This document shows, piece by piece, positions 52,578 through 61,027 of a DNA stretch of 64,000 nt (position 1 is its first letter; every line of letters starts with the position of its first letter). Location: the NCBI GenBank assembly GCA_039527025.1, contig BAAAJN010000009.1, positions 62,001 through 126,000 on the forward strand, written 5' to 3'. The DNA is from Microlunatus lacustris. Its GTDB lineage: Bacteria; Actinomycetota; Actinomycetes; Propionibacteriales; Propionibacteriaceae. The notes beneath the pieces are model-generated. The model was not told the DNA's origin. It did no database searches and saw only the letters and a list, made by a program, of their open reading frames with translations. A program made the translations under genes and the position numbers.

Positions 52578-54074
52578 TTGAACCACATCGCCGATGAGCT
52601 CGCCGAGCTCGACACCACCCTCCCCCAGGAGCACCGCAGCAGCACGCTGCCGGCGCCGCGGCCCGGCCTCGAGGCCTACGTCCACCAGTTCCGCGCCGAG
52701 GTCGACGCGCTGCCGACCTACCGCCCGGTGGTCGCCGCGGTCATCCCCGCCTACAACGAGGCCGAGACCATCGAGGCCGTGCTGCGCTCGCTGCTGCGCC
52801 AGACGCGGCTCCCGGACCAGATCCACGTGGTCGTCAACAACTCCAAGGACGAGACGTTCGCGCTGGCCGCGAAGTTCGCCGGCCCCCGGACGTCGAAGCG
52901 CAAGCCGGTCAAGGGCGGCGAGCGGCAGCGCACCGAGGTGTTCGTCCACGACATCGGGGAGAACCCGGACAAGAAGGTCGGCGCGCTCAACTACGGCTTC
53001 TCCCTGGTCGGCGGGGCCGACTACCTGCTGGGCGTGGACGGCGACACGACGCTGGCCACGGACGCGGTGGAGAAGCTCGAGGCCGAGATCGTCTCCGACA
53101 CCCGGATCGGCGGCATCTCCGCCATCTACAGCATCGACGACACCGCCAGCAAGGGCCTGGTGGCCAGGCTGCTGATCGCCGGCCAGCGCACGCAGTTCGC
53201 CGCCTTCAACATGCAGAACATGCTGCGGGGCCGGAACATGGCCGTGCTCGGCGGCCAGTGCTCGATCTTCTCCATGAAGGCGCTGCGCGCGGTGATGGCG
53301 GAGAACCACCAGAAGACCCCGTGGGTGAACGACTCCGAGGTGGAGGACTCCCTGCTGTCGCTGCAGATCAAGTCCGCCGGCTACCTGACCAAGATCTCCG
53401 CCCACGCCCGTGCCGACGTGGGCGGCATGACCACTGTCCGCTCGCTCGACGGCCAGCAGGTCAAGTGGAACTACGGCGCCATCGACCTGATGTGGCCCGG
53501 CCAGCGGGGCGACACCAAGGGTCAGCCCTTCCACCCCAACCTGCGGCTGCGCTGGGCCGAGAACATCGGCATGGCCACCAACATCTTCACCCGGGTGGCC
53601 TTCGTCATGCTGCTGGCGGCGGCGCTGTCGATCCACGCCTTCGTGTTCTCCCCGGTGTGGCTGGTCCCGCCGGTGGTCGCGGTCCTGCTCAACGTCCGGA
53701 TCGCCTACTCGATGAAGAACCGCACCTGGCGCGACGTGGCCTTCGCGGCGACCGGCATCCCGGCGGAGATCTACATGTGGCTGCGGGCCGGCCACTTCAT
53801 CCGGGCCTGGGCGAAGTTCCTCTCCAGGGTCAAGGTCGACAACTGGGCCGAGCAGGCCAGGGCCGAGCGCGGCTCGGGCAACTCCCACCTGACGCCGCTC
53901 ATCATCCTCGGCGTCTCCTTCGTGGTCCTCGGCTACACCTGGTTCCAGCTGCCCACCCTCATCCAGTCCTCGATCCTGTGGCTCGGTTGGCCGGTGCTCT
54001 ACGTGGTCACCATCGCCCAGACCATCGTCATGATCGGCAAGCTCTTCCGCCGCCAGCGCGGCTACCGGGTCTGA
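52578..54074 (+). CDS. Family 2 glycosyltransferase, membrane-bound polysaccharide synthase type
   Basis: A 498-residue processive-type GT2. Catalytic domain motifs are VAAVIPAYNEAETIEAVLRSLL (about residue 55), the DxD in YLLGVDGDTTLATD (about 155), VNDSEVEDSLLSLQIKSAGY with the ED acceptor base (about 257), and QQVKWNYGAID in place of the usual QxxRW (about 300). Four or so transmembrane segments follow (AFVMLLAAALSIHAFVF... to IVMIGKLF). It would extrude or build a surface polysaccharide or glycolipid. The start is taken as TTG 52578 with AGGAG 6-7 nt upstream; no better codon has a ribosome site. The long 5' region has unusual repeats. Confidence 0.82.
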   Translation: MNHIADELAELDTTLPQEHRSSTLPAPRPGLEAYVHQFRAEVDALPTYRPVVAAVIPAYNEAETIEAVLRSLLRQTRLPDQIHVVVNNSKDETFALAAKFAGPRTSKRKPVKGGERQRTEVFVHDIGENPDKKVGALNYGFSLVGGADYLLGVDGDTTLATDAVEKLEAEIVSDTRIGGISAIYSIDDTASKGLVARLLIAGQRTQFAAFNMQNMLRGRNMAVLGGQCSIFSMKALRAVMAENHQKTPWVNDSEVEDSLLSLQIKSAGYLTKISAHARADVGGMTTVRSLDGQQVKWNYGAIDLMWPGQRGDTKGQPFHPNLRLRWAENIGMATNIFTRVAFVMLLAAALSIHAFVFSPVWLVPPVVAVLLNVRIAYSMKNRTWRDVAFAATGIPAEIYMWLRAGHFIRAWAKFLSRVKVDNWAEQARAERGSGNSHLTPLIILGVSFVVLGYTWFQLPTLIQSSILWLGWPVLYVVTIAQTIVMIGKLFRRQRGYRV

Positions 54075-54216
54075 CCGACCGACCCCCGGCACTCCTCGAC
54101 CGGCTGGACCTCCGGCTCGGGCGGGGGGCGCCGGCACGGCGTCGGCGGCTGCTACGTTGGGGCCGCTCGGGGACCCACGCCCGCCCGCTGCCGGCGGGCC
54201 GACGGAAGAGAGCCCT

Positions 54217-54831
54217 GTGACGAACGGCCGCACCGGCGCCCCCCTGGTGACCCTGCTGATGACCACCCTGCTGCTCGCGGGCTGCGGAACTCCTCCCTGG
54301 GACGAGGGCGCGTCGGCCACCGCCAGCCCGGTCCCCAGTGCCAGCCCGAGCCCGTCGGCCTCGAAGCCGGCGGAGGTGCAGAACGACCTGGCGAAGGGTT
54401 CGGCCGAGCGGACGCTGACGGCGGGCGGGGTGGAGCTCGCCGTCACCTACTTCTCCACCCTGGACCTCGGCCGGTGGACCCCGGCGGCGACCAAGCCGCT
54501 GAGCCTGGCCCTCAGCGCGAGCTTCGCCGACGGCAGCGAGCAGGACATCTTCCTGAAGCAGGTGAGGGCCACCGTCGACGTGGCGGCGCCTGACGGGCCG
54601 CTGCCGGCCGCCGAGCCGCTGGTCGACCAGGCCAGCGTGGCCCCGGGCTACCTGGTCACCAGCCCGATCTCCTACAGCCAGGTGTTCACGGTCCCCACGC
54701 TGCCCCCGGAGGCCACCACGCTGACCCTGAACCTGACGTACGAGCTGCTGGCCCCGAGTGCTCCGAAGTCGAAGACCTACCTGAAGCAGAGCGCCAGCGA
54801 CACCCTGGTGATCGCGCTCGCCGGGACCTGA
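54217..54831 (+). CDS. Lipoprotein of unknown function
   Basis: A 204-residue exported protein. The signal sequence ends in a clean lipobox, TLLLAGCG, with the lipidated Cys near residue 23. A Ser/Pro/Ala spacer (ASPVPSASPSPSASKPAE) precedes one domain of about 150 residues: AGGVELAVTYFSTLDLGRWTPAATKPLSLALSASF and, later, TTLTLNLTYELLAPSAPKSK, predicted mostly beta. I do not recognise a named family. GTG 54217 follows GGAAGAGAG. A TACGTT hexamer at about 54154 could be its -10. Confidence 0.8.
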   Translation: MTNGRTGAPLVTLLMTTLLLAGCGTPPWDEGASATASPVPSASPSPSASKPAEVQNDLAKGSAERTLTAGGVELAVTYFSTLDLGRWTPAATKPLSLALSASFADGSEQDIFLKQVRATVDVAAPDGPLPAAEPLVDQASVAPGYLVTSPISYSQVFTVPTLPPEATTLTLNLTYELLAPSAPKSKTYLKQSASDTLVIALAGT

Positions 54832-54856
54832 GCCCGGGGCGGGAAGGCGCTGCGGC

Positions 54857-55198
54857 TCAGAACACCACCTCGTAGTCGGTGGCCACGTCGGCGGCCTCGA
54901 AGGACCGGAACCGTCGCCACAGTGCGGCGACGTCGGGGTGCTCGGCCAGGTAGCGCGTGAGCTCCTCGGACTCCTCGTCCTCGCGCGTGAAGTACCGGTC
55001 GCGGTCCTCGTCGCTGTCCATCTCGAACACCAGCAGGTACTTCCCGGCGCGCCGTCCGCGGTCGCCGCGGAGCAGGTGGGCCTTCCAGCCGGGCAGCAGC
55101 GGTTGGCCGGCCACCTCCTCGGCGAACCACTCCTCGTACTCCGCCGGGTCCACCTCCGGCCGCAGCTCGATCTCGTGCATGCCGTACACCGTGGCCAT
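54857..55198 (-). CDS. Small hypothetical protein (dimeric alpha-beta-barrel-like)
   Basis: A 113-residue, strongly acidic protein beginning MATVYGMHEIELRPEVDPAEYEEWFAEEV and continuing LLPGWKAHLLRGDRGRRAGKYLLVFEMDSDEDRDRYFT. The alternation of a VYGMHEIEL strand, PAEYEEWF helix, GKYLLVFEM strand and ERY helix suggests a dimeric ferredoxin-like (EthD/ABM-type) fold, but this is only a guess. It has no catalytic residues I can name. The start ATG 55198 has GAGAGGGG upstream. It is convergent with the lipoprotein gene, leaving 25 nt between stops. Confidence 0.75.
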   Translation of the reverse strand: MATVYGMHEIELRPEVDPAEYEEWFAEEVAGQPLLPGWKAHLLRGDRGRRAGKYLLVFEMDSDEDRDRYFTREDEESEELTRYLAEHPDVAALWRRFRSFEAADVATDYEVVF

Positions 55199-55274
55199 GG
55201 GACCCCTCTCGACGCCGAGTGCGCGGTGCCCATGTTCCCACCCGGGCTCCCCGCGCCGCGCAGGGGTGCGGACC

Positions 55275-56873
55275 TCAGTCCTCGGCGACGCCCAGCCCCG
55301 CCAGCACCAGGTCGGGGTGGTTGCGCCGGACGGTGGCCAGCCGCCAGGTGTTGGGGAACAGGGCGATCGTCGTCCCGTCGGAGCCCGTGGCGACCTCGAC
55401 GTTGCTCTCCGAGCCGAGCACGTCCTGGGCAGCGGGGACGGTGCGCTGGGCGACGGTGTGCGCCAGCGGCTCCAGGCTGACCGGGCAGTTGAACTCGTGC
55501 GTCATCCGGTCGGCCACCACCTCGTACTGCATCTGGCCGACGGCGCCGAGGATCGGCTGCTGCGGCCCGCGCAGCTGGGAGGTGAGCAGCTGGATGACGC
55601 CCTCGCGGTCCAGCTGGCTGAGCCCTTTGTGGAACTGCTTGTGCTTGCTGGTGTCGCGGGCGTTGACCACCTGGAAGTGCTCCGGTGCGAAGCGGGGGAT
55701 GGGCGGGAACTCCACGGCCCGGTCGAGGTAGAGGGTGTCGCCGGGGCGCAGCGCGTTGGCGTTGACCAGGCCGACGACGTCGCCCGGCCAGGCGAGGTCG
55801 ACGGTCTCCCGCTCGCGGCCGAAGAACTGGTGGGCGTACTTGGTGGCGAAGGGCCGCCCGGTCGGCTGGTGGGTCAGGGTCATGCCGCGCTCGAAGACGC
55901 CGGAGCAGACGCGGATGAAGGCGATCCGGTCGCGGTGGGCGGCGTTCATCCCGGACTGCACCTTGAAGACGAAGCCGGAGAACGGGTCGTCGACCGGCCG
56001 GAGCCCGCCGGCGGTGTCGCGCCGGGCCTCCGCCGCCGGTGCGTGCTCGACGATGACGTCGAGCAGCCGGCCGATGCCGATGTTGAGCACCGCGGCGCCG
56101 AACAGCACCGGAGTGGTCGCCGCGGCGAGGAACAGCTCCTGGTCGTGCCCCTCGAGCAGCCCGACCTCGTCCTGGGCGGTCTCCCAGCGGGACCCCACCT
56201 GCGCCGCGGCCTCGCCCGGGTCGACGAGGTGCTCCTCGGCGATCGTGGCACCGCCGGCGGTGCGGGTGAACCGGGCGAGCTCACCGGTGCGGCGGTCGAC
56301 CAGCCCGGCGAAGTCGCCGGCGATGCCCACCGGCCAGGTGAGCGGGGTGGGCACCAGGCCGGTCCGGGTCTCGATCTCGTCCATCAGGGCGAGGGCGTCG
56401 AGTCCGGGCCGGTCCCACTTGTTGATCATGGTGATCACCGGGAGCTTGCGGCGCCGGCACACGTCGAACAGCTTCATCGTCTGGGCCTCGAGGCCCTTGG
56501 CCGCGTCGACCAGCATGATCACCGAGTCCACCGCGGCGAGCACCCGGTAGGTGTCCTCGGAGAAGTCGGCGTGCCCCGGGGTGTCGACGAGGTTGACGAC
56601 CACCCCGTCGTGCTCGAACTGGACGGCGGCGGAGCTGATCGAGATGCCGCGCTGCTGCTCCATGCTCATCCAGTCCGACACCGTCGCCTTGCGGCCGGCC
56701 TTGCCGTGGGTGGCCCCGGCCCGGCCGATGGCGCGGGCGTGCAGCAGCAGGGCCTCGGTCAGGGTCGACTTGCCGGCGTCGGGGTGGGAGATGACGGCGA
56801 CCACGCGGCGCCGGGCCGCCTGCGAGGCGACCTCGCCGGCGTCGGGCAGGGCAGCGGTCGCGGTTTCGAGCAC
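55275..56873 (-). CDS. prfC: Peptide chain release factor 3
   Basis: A 532-residue translational GTPase that recycles RF1/RF2 from the ribosome. G-domain motifs are SHPDAGKSTLTEALL (P-loop), DWMSMEQQRGISISSAAVQFE (switch I), VDTPGHADFSEDTYR (switch II), and INKWDRPGLDALALMDEIE. Domains II and III follow, with SGFVFKVQSGMNAAHRDRIAF and GAVGQMQYEVV..RM typical of RF3. GTG 56873 is 6 nt from a TAGAGT -10, so the mRNA is probably leaderless. Confidence 0.95.
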   Translation of the reverse strand: MLETATAALPDAGEVASQAARRRVVAVISHPDAGKSTLTEALLLHARAIGRAGATHGKAGRKATVSDWMSMEQQRGISISSAAVQFEHDGVVVNLVDTPGHADFSEDTYRVLAAVDSVIMLVDAAKGLEAQTMKLFDVCRRRKLPVITMINKWDRPGLDALALMDEIETRTGLVPTPLTWPVGIAGDFAGLVDRRTGELARFTRTAGGATIAEEHLVDPGEAAAQVGSRWETAQDEVGLLEGHDQELFLAAATTPVLFGAAVLNIGIGRLLDVIVEHAPAAEARRDTAGGLRPVDDPFSGFVFKVQSGMNAAHRDRIAFIRVCSGVFERGMTLTHQPTGRPFATKYAHQFFGRERETVDLAWPGDVVGLVNANALRPGDTLYLDRAVEFPPIPRFAPEHFQVVNARDTSKHKQFHKGLSQLDREGVIQLLTSQLRGPQQPILGAVGQMQYEVVADRMTHEFNCPVSLEPLAHTVAQRTVPAAQDVLGSESNVEVATGSDGTTIALFPNTWRLATVRRNHPDLVLAGLGVAED

Positions 56874-56879
56874 CGCACG

Positions 56880-56885
56880 ACTCTA
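56880..56885 (-). promoter_or_regulatory. -10 element of prfC (leaderless)
   Basis: TAGAGT on the minus strand is followed by 6 nt and GTG 56873. Confidence 0.55.
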
Positions 56886-56953
56886 CCCGCCGAGGACACC
56901 CCGGCAGGGGTCGGCGGAAGTGGGGTCAGCGCCGAGGGCCGGCGGGAGGGCGG

Positions 56954-57124
56954 TCAGCGCGAGGTGCTGGGGGCCGGCGTGCGGCGGGTCAGCTTGTCGA
57001 TCGTCGCCTGGTCGGCACCGAGCCGGCGCAGCGAGGAGGCGAGCTTGCGGGTGGCACTCACCGTCTGCACGGCGGGCCGGGTGATGACCGACGCGCGCGC
57101 CTTCTTGATGTTGCCGGGTGACAT
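56954..57124 (-). CDS. Small basic protein (56 aa)
   Basis: ATG 57124 opens a short frame that reads MSPGNIKKARASVITRPAVQ, then TVSATRKLASSLRRLGADQA and TIDKLTRRTPAPSTSR, ending in TGA at 56954-56956. Codon use is typical of the chromosome (almost all G/C in third positions), and a GGAGG..GAAGG ribosome region stands upstream. The protein is strongly basic (about 11 Lys/Arg) and predicted helical in the middle, with a HxxD/K pattern that might bind nucleic acid. I do not recognise it. It is not part of any longer frame on the same strand and lies between prfC and the GAF-like gene. Confidence 0.6.
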   Translation of the reverse strand: MSPGNIKKARASVITRPAVQTVSATRKLASSLRRLGADQATIDKLTRRTPAPSTSR

Positions 57125-57163
57125 GGGTGTCGCCTTCCCTCCGTGTGCCTTCCATGGTACGCC

Positions 57164-57907
57164 TCAGCCCACCTGGGAGAGCAGCGCCTGACCCGTGAAG
57201 TTCAGCAGCCCGAGCACCTCGTCGCTGCTGAGCGAGTCGAGCCGTCCCTCCGGGCCGTCCAGGGCGAGGCAGCCGACCACCCGCGAGCGCGGGCCCGAGT
57301 CGTCGATGATCGGTGAGGTGACCACGACGGCGTACTTGTCCCGCACGTCGAGGTACTCCTCGTGCTCAAGCCCCATCCGCAGGTCGTCGGGGAGCTGGCG
57401 CCACTCCTGCGGCGTGGGTTGACCCAGGTCGACCGACAGCTGCGCCAGGTCCACCGCCACCACCTCGCCCTGGGTCACGCAGGCGCCGATGACGCCCTTC
57501 CCCGGCCGCCACGCGACGTCGGAGCTGACCGGCCGCCGCGAGGCCCGGACCCGGTGGACGCGGTGCAGCTCGGCCCGCCAGGGCCACCACCAGGCGTGGT
57601 CGGTGCGGTAGACCGCGATGCCGAGGTCGCGGTAGTCCAGCGGCGGGACCACCTGGTCGACCACCGCCCACAGCGTCGCGGTCAGGGTGATCTCGGCCAG
57701 CTCACGGCGCCGGCCGAGCCGCCGCTCGCGCCAGTCCCGCCAGGCCGCACCAATGGTGGCCACCGCCGCCAGGGTCGCCGAGGTGACCACGCAGCCGACC
57801 ACCACCACGGCGGGGACCGGGAACAGGTCGGCGCCGTCCAGCCCCAGCACCACCGCCGCCACCGCCGCGAGCAGCGCCGCGGCCGTCTTCACCACCGCCT
57901 TGGTCAT
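57164..57907 (-). CDS. Membrane protein with GAF-like domain
   Basis: A 247-residue protein. Two transmembrane segments come first (VVKTAAALLAAVAAVVLGL and VPAVVVVGCVVTSATLAAVATI, residues about 5-52), followed by a basic stretch (WRDWRERRLGRRRELAE) and a cytoplasmic domain of about 160 residues. The latter has the GAF pattern LGIAVYRTDH..., WRPGKGVIGACVTQGEVVAVDLA, VVVTSPIIDD, VVGCLALDGPEGRLDSLSSDEVLGLL. It probably senses a small ligand or redox state; the output partner is not in the window. The start is ATG 57907. Confidence 0.78.
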   Translation of the reverse strand: MTKAVVKTAAALLAAVAAVVLGLDGADLFPVPAVVVVGCVVTSATLAAVATIGAAWRDWRERRLGRRRELAEITLTATLWAVVDQVVPPLDYRDLGIAVYRTDHAWWWPWRAELHRVHRVRASRRPVSSDVAWRPGKGVIGACVTQGEVVAVDLAQLSVDLGQPTPQEWRQLPDDLRMGLEHEEYLDVRDKYAVVVTSPIIDDSGPRSRVVGCLALDGPEGRLDSLSSDEVLGLLNFTGQALLSQVG

Positions 57908-58036
57908 CCGCGTGCTCCTCGATCCGTGCCGCCCGAGCCGGGGGAGGAACGGGTACGGAGAACGCTACGGACCGCCACTGACACTTCCGGGCTCAGCGCC
58001 GGCCGGCCGGGACCGGTCAGCGGTTCGTGCGGCAGA

Positions 58037-59302
58037 TCACCGCGCGTACTGGGCCAGGTCGGAGGTGTCACCCCGGGCCAGGTCGGCGAACATCGCCGCC
58101 GCCTTCTCCTCGTCCCACAGCACCGCCGAGCCGGCCGACGTGGACGCGTCGGCGTTGCCGACCGGGACGGTGAGGGTGAGGCCGTCGCCCGCGGCCACCC
58201 GGCGCATGGCCAGCCCGAGCGTCCCGACCTGCCACAGCGAGGTGTCCTCGCCGAGGCGGACCGACTGCGCGGAGGCGGTGCTGAGCCGCCAGTAGCGGAC
58301 GGGGTTGAGCACGGTGGCCGGGGAGGCCGCCTCGTCGGCCACCGCGGCCAGCATCTCGCGCTGCCGCTCGACCCGTCCGAGGTCGCCACGCGGGTCGGCC
58401 TTCCGCATCCGCACGTAGCCCAGGGCTGTGCTGCCGTCCAGCTCCTGGCAGCCCTTCTCCAGGTCGAGGTGGCTGTCGCGGTCCTTGATCGCGTCGGGCA
58501 GGCACATCTGGATCCCGCCCAGGGCGTCGATGACGTTGACGAAGCCGCCGAAACCGATCTCGAGGTAGCCGTCGACCCGCAGCCCGGTGCTCTGCTCCAG
58601 CGTCTGCTCGAGCAGGGGTGCGCCGCCGAAGGCGAAGGCTGCGTTGATCTTGTTCTGGCCGTGCCCGGGGATGTCCACGAAGGAGTCGCGCGGGACCGAG
58701 ACCAGTGCCGGCTCCCCGCCGGGAGGCACGTGCAGCAGCATGATGGTGTCGGTCCGCTGCCCCTCGGAGCTGCCCGTCCCGAGCCTCTTCCGCTCGGCTG
58801 CGCTGAGGCCCTCGCGGGAGTCGGAGCCGACCAGCAGGAACGTCTGGCCGGGCTGGTTGCCGGGTCGGTCGCCGCTCGGGGTGTCGTCCACCCGGCCCAC
58901 CTGGCTCCAGGCGTAGGCCGGCACCCCGACCAGCCAGACCAGGGCCAGCACCACCAGCAGCGCGATGTTGCGCAGCGCGGTCCGCACCGGGCGTCGGCGC
59001 CTCCGGCGCCGCCCGGCCGCAGCAGGCGGCGCTGCAGGTGGGGCGCCCGCCGGTCCTCCGGGGCCTCGACCGGCGGGGACGGCCCACCCGGCGCGACCGG
59101 GGGCCTGGTCGCCGTAGCCGGGGGTGGCGGGGTAGCTGCGCGGCGGCGGCGGGGGGTGCTCGGGCTCGGGCCAGGACGGTCCAGGGCGGCCAGCGGGGGC
59201 GACGTCCGACGTCGGCGGCAGCACGCGCGTCGGCTCGGGCTCGGCCGGTCCGGGCGACCGGCCGTAGAGCCAGTCGAGGTCCTCGTCGCGGCTGGGCGGC
59301 AT
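58037..59302 (-). CDS. LCP (LytR-CpsA-Psr) family glycopolymer transferase
   Basis: A 421-residue enzyme that ligates polyprenyl-linked polymers to peptidoglycan. The N-terminal cytoplasmic tail (about 105 residues, Pro-rich, ending RRRRRRRPVRT) precedes one transmembrane helix (ALRNIALLVVLALVWLVGV). The LCP domain follows: LLVGSDSREG, TDTIMLLHV, LVSVPRDSFVDIPG, KINAAFAFGG, VNVIDALGGI and YVRMRKADPRGDLGRVERQ, with the conserved Asp/Arg ligands. ATG 59302 is 6 nt from a TACCCT -10, so longer readings toward 60001 (antisense to the next gene) are rejected. It is divergent from a second LCP gene. Confidence 0.9.
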   Translation of the reverse strand: MPPSRDEDLDWLYGRSPGPAEPEPTRVLPPTSDVAPAGRPGPSWPEPEHPPPPPRSYPATPGYGDQAPGRAGWAVPAGRGPGGPAGAPPAAPPAAAGRRRRRRRPVRTALRNIALLVVLALVWLVGVPAYAWSQVGRVDDTPSGDRPGNQPGQTFLLVGSDSREGLSAAERKRLGTGSSEGQRTDTIMLLHVPPGGEPALVSVPRDSFVDIPGHGQNKINAAFAFGGAPLLEQTLEQSTGLRVDGYLEIGFGGFVNVIDALGGIQMCLPDAIKDRDSHLDLEKGCQELDGSTALGYVRMRKADPRGDLGRVERQREMLAAVADEAASPATVLNPVRYWRLSTASAQSVRLGEDTSLWQVGTLGLAMRRVAAGDGLTLTVPVGNADASTSAGSAVLWDEEKAAAMFADLARGDTSDLAQYAR

Positions 59303-59308
59303 GTCCCG

Positions 59309-59314
59309 AGGGTA
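59309..59314 (-). promoter_or_regulatory. -10 element of the LCP gene (leaderless)
   Basis: TACCCT on the minus strand ends 6 nt before ATG 59302 and fixes the start of a gene whose reading frame is open far upstream. Confidence 0.55.
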
Positions 59315-59483
59315 CCGGTGGAGCCTCGACGACGAGGGGGCAAAGGAAGCCGCGCCCGGCGTGGCAGGGCCGGCGTGGCCGCTCGTCGCGGACATACTGG
59401 CTCGGACCCGCGGGGCCCGCACGTCCCCCTGGGACGTGCAGCCGCGCTGGTCGCCTTCCCCGAAGCAGACGAAAGGCCGCCAG

Positions 59484-60962
59484 GTGGCGAGTAGCACCGC
59501 GGAGGACGCACGACGCCTCCCGATCTCCCTGCACGCGCCGCAGGAGCGCAGCGAGCGGGTCAAGCTGCGCCGCGGCCTGACCTTCCTCGGCATGACGCTG
59601 CTGCTCCCGGGGTCGGCCCAGATCGCCGCGGGCCACCGCGCCGTCGGCCGGCTGGCGCTGCGGGTCTGGATCGGGATCTGGGTGCTGCTCGCCCTGGTCG
59701 CGCTGCTGGCCCTGGTCTGGCGCACCGGCGCCGTCGCCCTGCTGACCAGCGGCGTCACCCTCCGGCTGGTCCAGGTCGGCCTGGTGGTGCTGGGGGTGGG
59801 CTGGGGCCTGCTCTTCCTGGACGCGTGGCGGATCAGCCGGCCGCCGGAGCTGGCCCGACGGCACCGGCTCGGCTTCGCGGTGCTCAACCTCGCGCTCGTG
59901 TTCACCGTGGTCGGCGGGCTGCTCGCCTCGGCCTCGATCGTCTCCTCCCAGCGCGACCTGATGGCGTCGGTCTTCGCGGGTGGCGGTGACCAGGAGGTCA
60001 AGCACGGCCGCTACAACGTGCTGCTGCTGGGCGGGGACGCCGGTCGGGACCGGGTGGGCCTGCGGCCGGACAGCATGACGGTGGCCAGCGTCGACGCCGA
60101 GACGGGACGGACGGTGCTGATCAGCCTGCCCCGCAACCTCGAGGACGTGCCCTTCCCGGAGTCCTCCCCGATGCACGCGCAGTTCCCGGACGGCTACACC
60201 TGCCCCGACCACTCCTGCATGCTCAACGCGGTCTACACCTACGCGAGCGAGCACCCGGAGCTGTACCCCGACGCCCGCAACCCCGGCGCCGAAGCCACCG
60301 TCGACGCGATCGAGGGGGCCACCGGTCTGCAGATCAACTACTGGGCGCTGATCGACCTCAAGGGCTTCGAGCAGCTCGTCGACGCCGTCGGCGGGATCAC
60401 CATGGACGTCTACCGCCGGGTGCCGATCGGCGGGGGCAGCAGCGAGATCTCCGGGTACGTCGAGGCGGGCGAGGACCGGCGCCTCGACGGCCGGGAGGCC
60501 CTGTGGTTCGCCCGCTCGCGCGCCGACTCCAGCGACTACGACCGGATGGTCCGCCAGAAGTGCGTGATGAACGCGATGCTCGACCAGATGGACCCGGCCA
60601 CCGTGCTCGCCAACTTCAACAAGATCGCGGCCGCCGGCCAGGAGGTCGTCGCCACCAGCGTGCCGTCCAGCGAGGTGGGCACCATGATGGAGCTCGCGCT
60701 CCAGGCCAAGAAGCTGCCCACCTCGAGCCTGGCCCTGGTGCCACCGCTGATCCAGCCCGGCGCACCCGACTTCGAGGTCATCCGCACGTCGGTGGCGGGG
60801 AAGATCGCCGCGTCCGAGGCCAAGGACGCCCCGGCACCGACCGCCAGCGCCACCGACCCCGCCCCGAGCAGCGGCCCCACGACGGCACCGCCGCAGAAGA
60901 AGAAGCCGGCGGCCGACAAGGCCGCCGACACCGACGACCTCACCACCGTCTGCTCGGCCTGA
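59484..60962 (+). CDS. LCP family protein with multi-helix N-terminus
   Basis: A 492-residue second LCP protein. After a cytoplasmic start it has about four hydrophobic helices (LTFLGMTLLLPGSAQIAAG, RVWIGIWVLLALVALLALVW, LVQVGLVVLGVGWGLLFL, LGFAVLNLALVFTVVGGLLAS; residues about 35-160). The extracellular LCP domain has LLLGGDAGRDRVGLRPDSMTVASV, ISLPRNLEDVPFP, LNAVYTYA, LVDAVGGITMDVY and WFARSRADSSDYDRMVRQ. The tail is Ala/Pro/Lys-rich and ends CSA. The multi-helix class (GSAQ..AGHRAVGR) is typical of actinobacteria. GTG 59484 has AAAGG upstream; in-frame codons as far as 59301 are possible. Confidence 0.88.
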   Translation: MASSTAEDARRLPISLHAPQERSERVKLRRGLTFLGMTLLLPGSAQIAAGHRAVGRLALRVWIGIWVLLALVALLALVWRTGAVALLTSGVTLRLVQVGLVVLGVGWGLLFLDAWRISRPPELARRHRLGFAVLNLALVFTVVGGLLASASIVSSQRDLMASVFAGGGDQEVKHGRYNVLLLGGDAGRDRVGLRPDSMTVASVDAETGRTVLISLPRNLEDVPFPESSPMHAQFPDGYTCPDHSCMLNAVYTYASEHPELYPDARNPGAEATVDAIEGATGLQINYWALIDLKGFEQLVDAVGGITMDVYRRVPIGGGSSEISGYVEAGEDRRLDGREALWFARSRADSSDYDRMVRQKCVMNAMLDQMDPATVLANFNKIAAAGQEVVATSVPSSEVGTMMELALQAKKLPTSSLALVPPLIQPGAPDFEVIRTSVAGKIAASEAKDAPAPTASATDPAPSSGPTTAPPQKKKPAADKAADTDDLTTVCSA

Positions 60963-61027
60963 GCGGGTGGCGGACGCGCCGGGCGCGTGCGCCGGCCCCG
61001 ACCTGTCCGGGCTGACAGGATGACCGG

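Noticed and set aside
59303..60001. Upstream extension of the LCP protein to 654 residues
   Set aside because: It would run antisense through the other LCP gene; the -10 element 6 nt before ATG 59302 marks the start.
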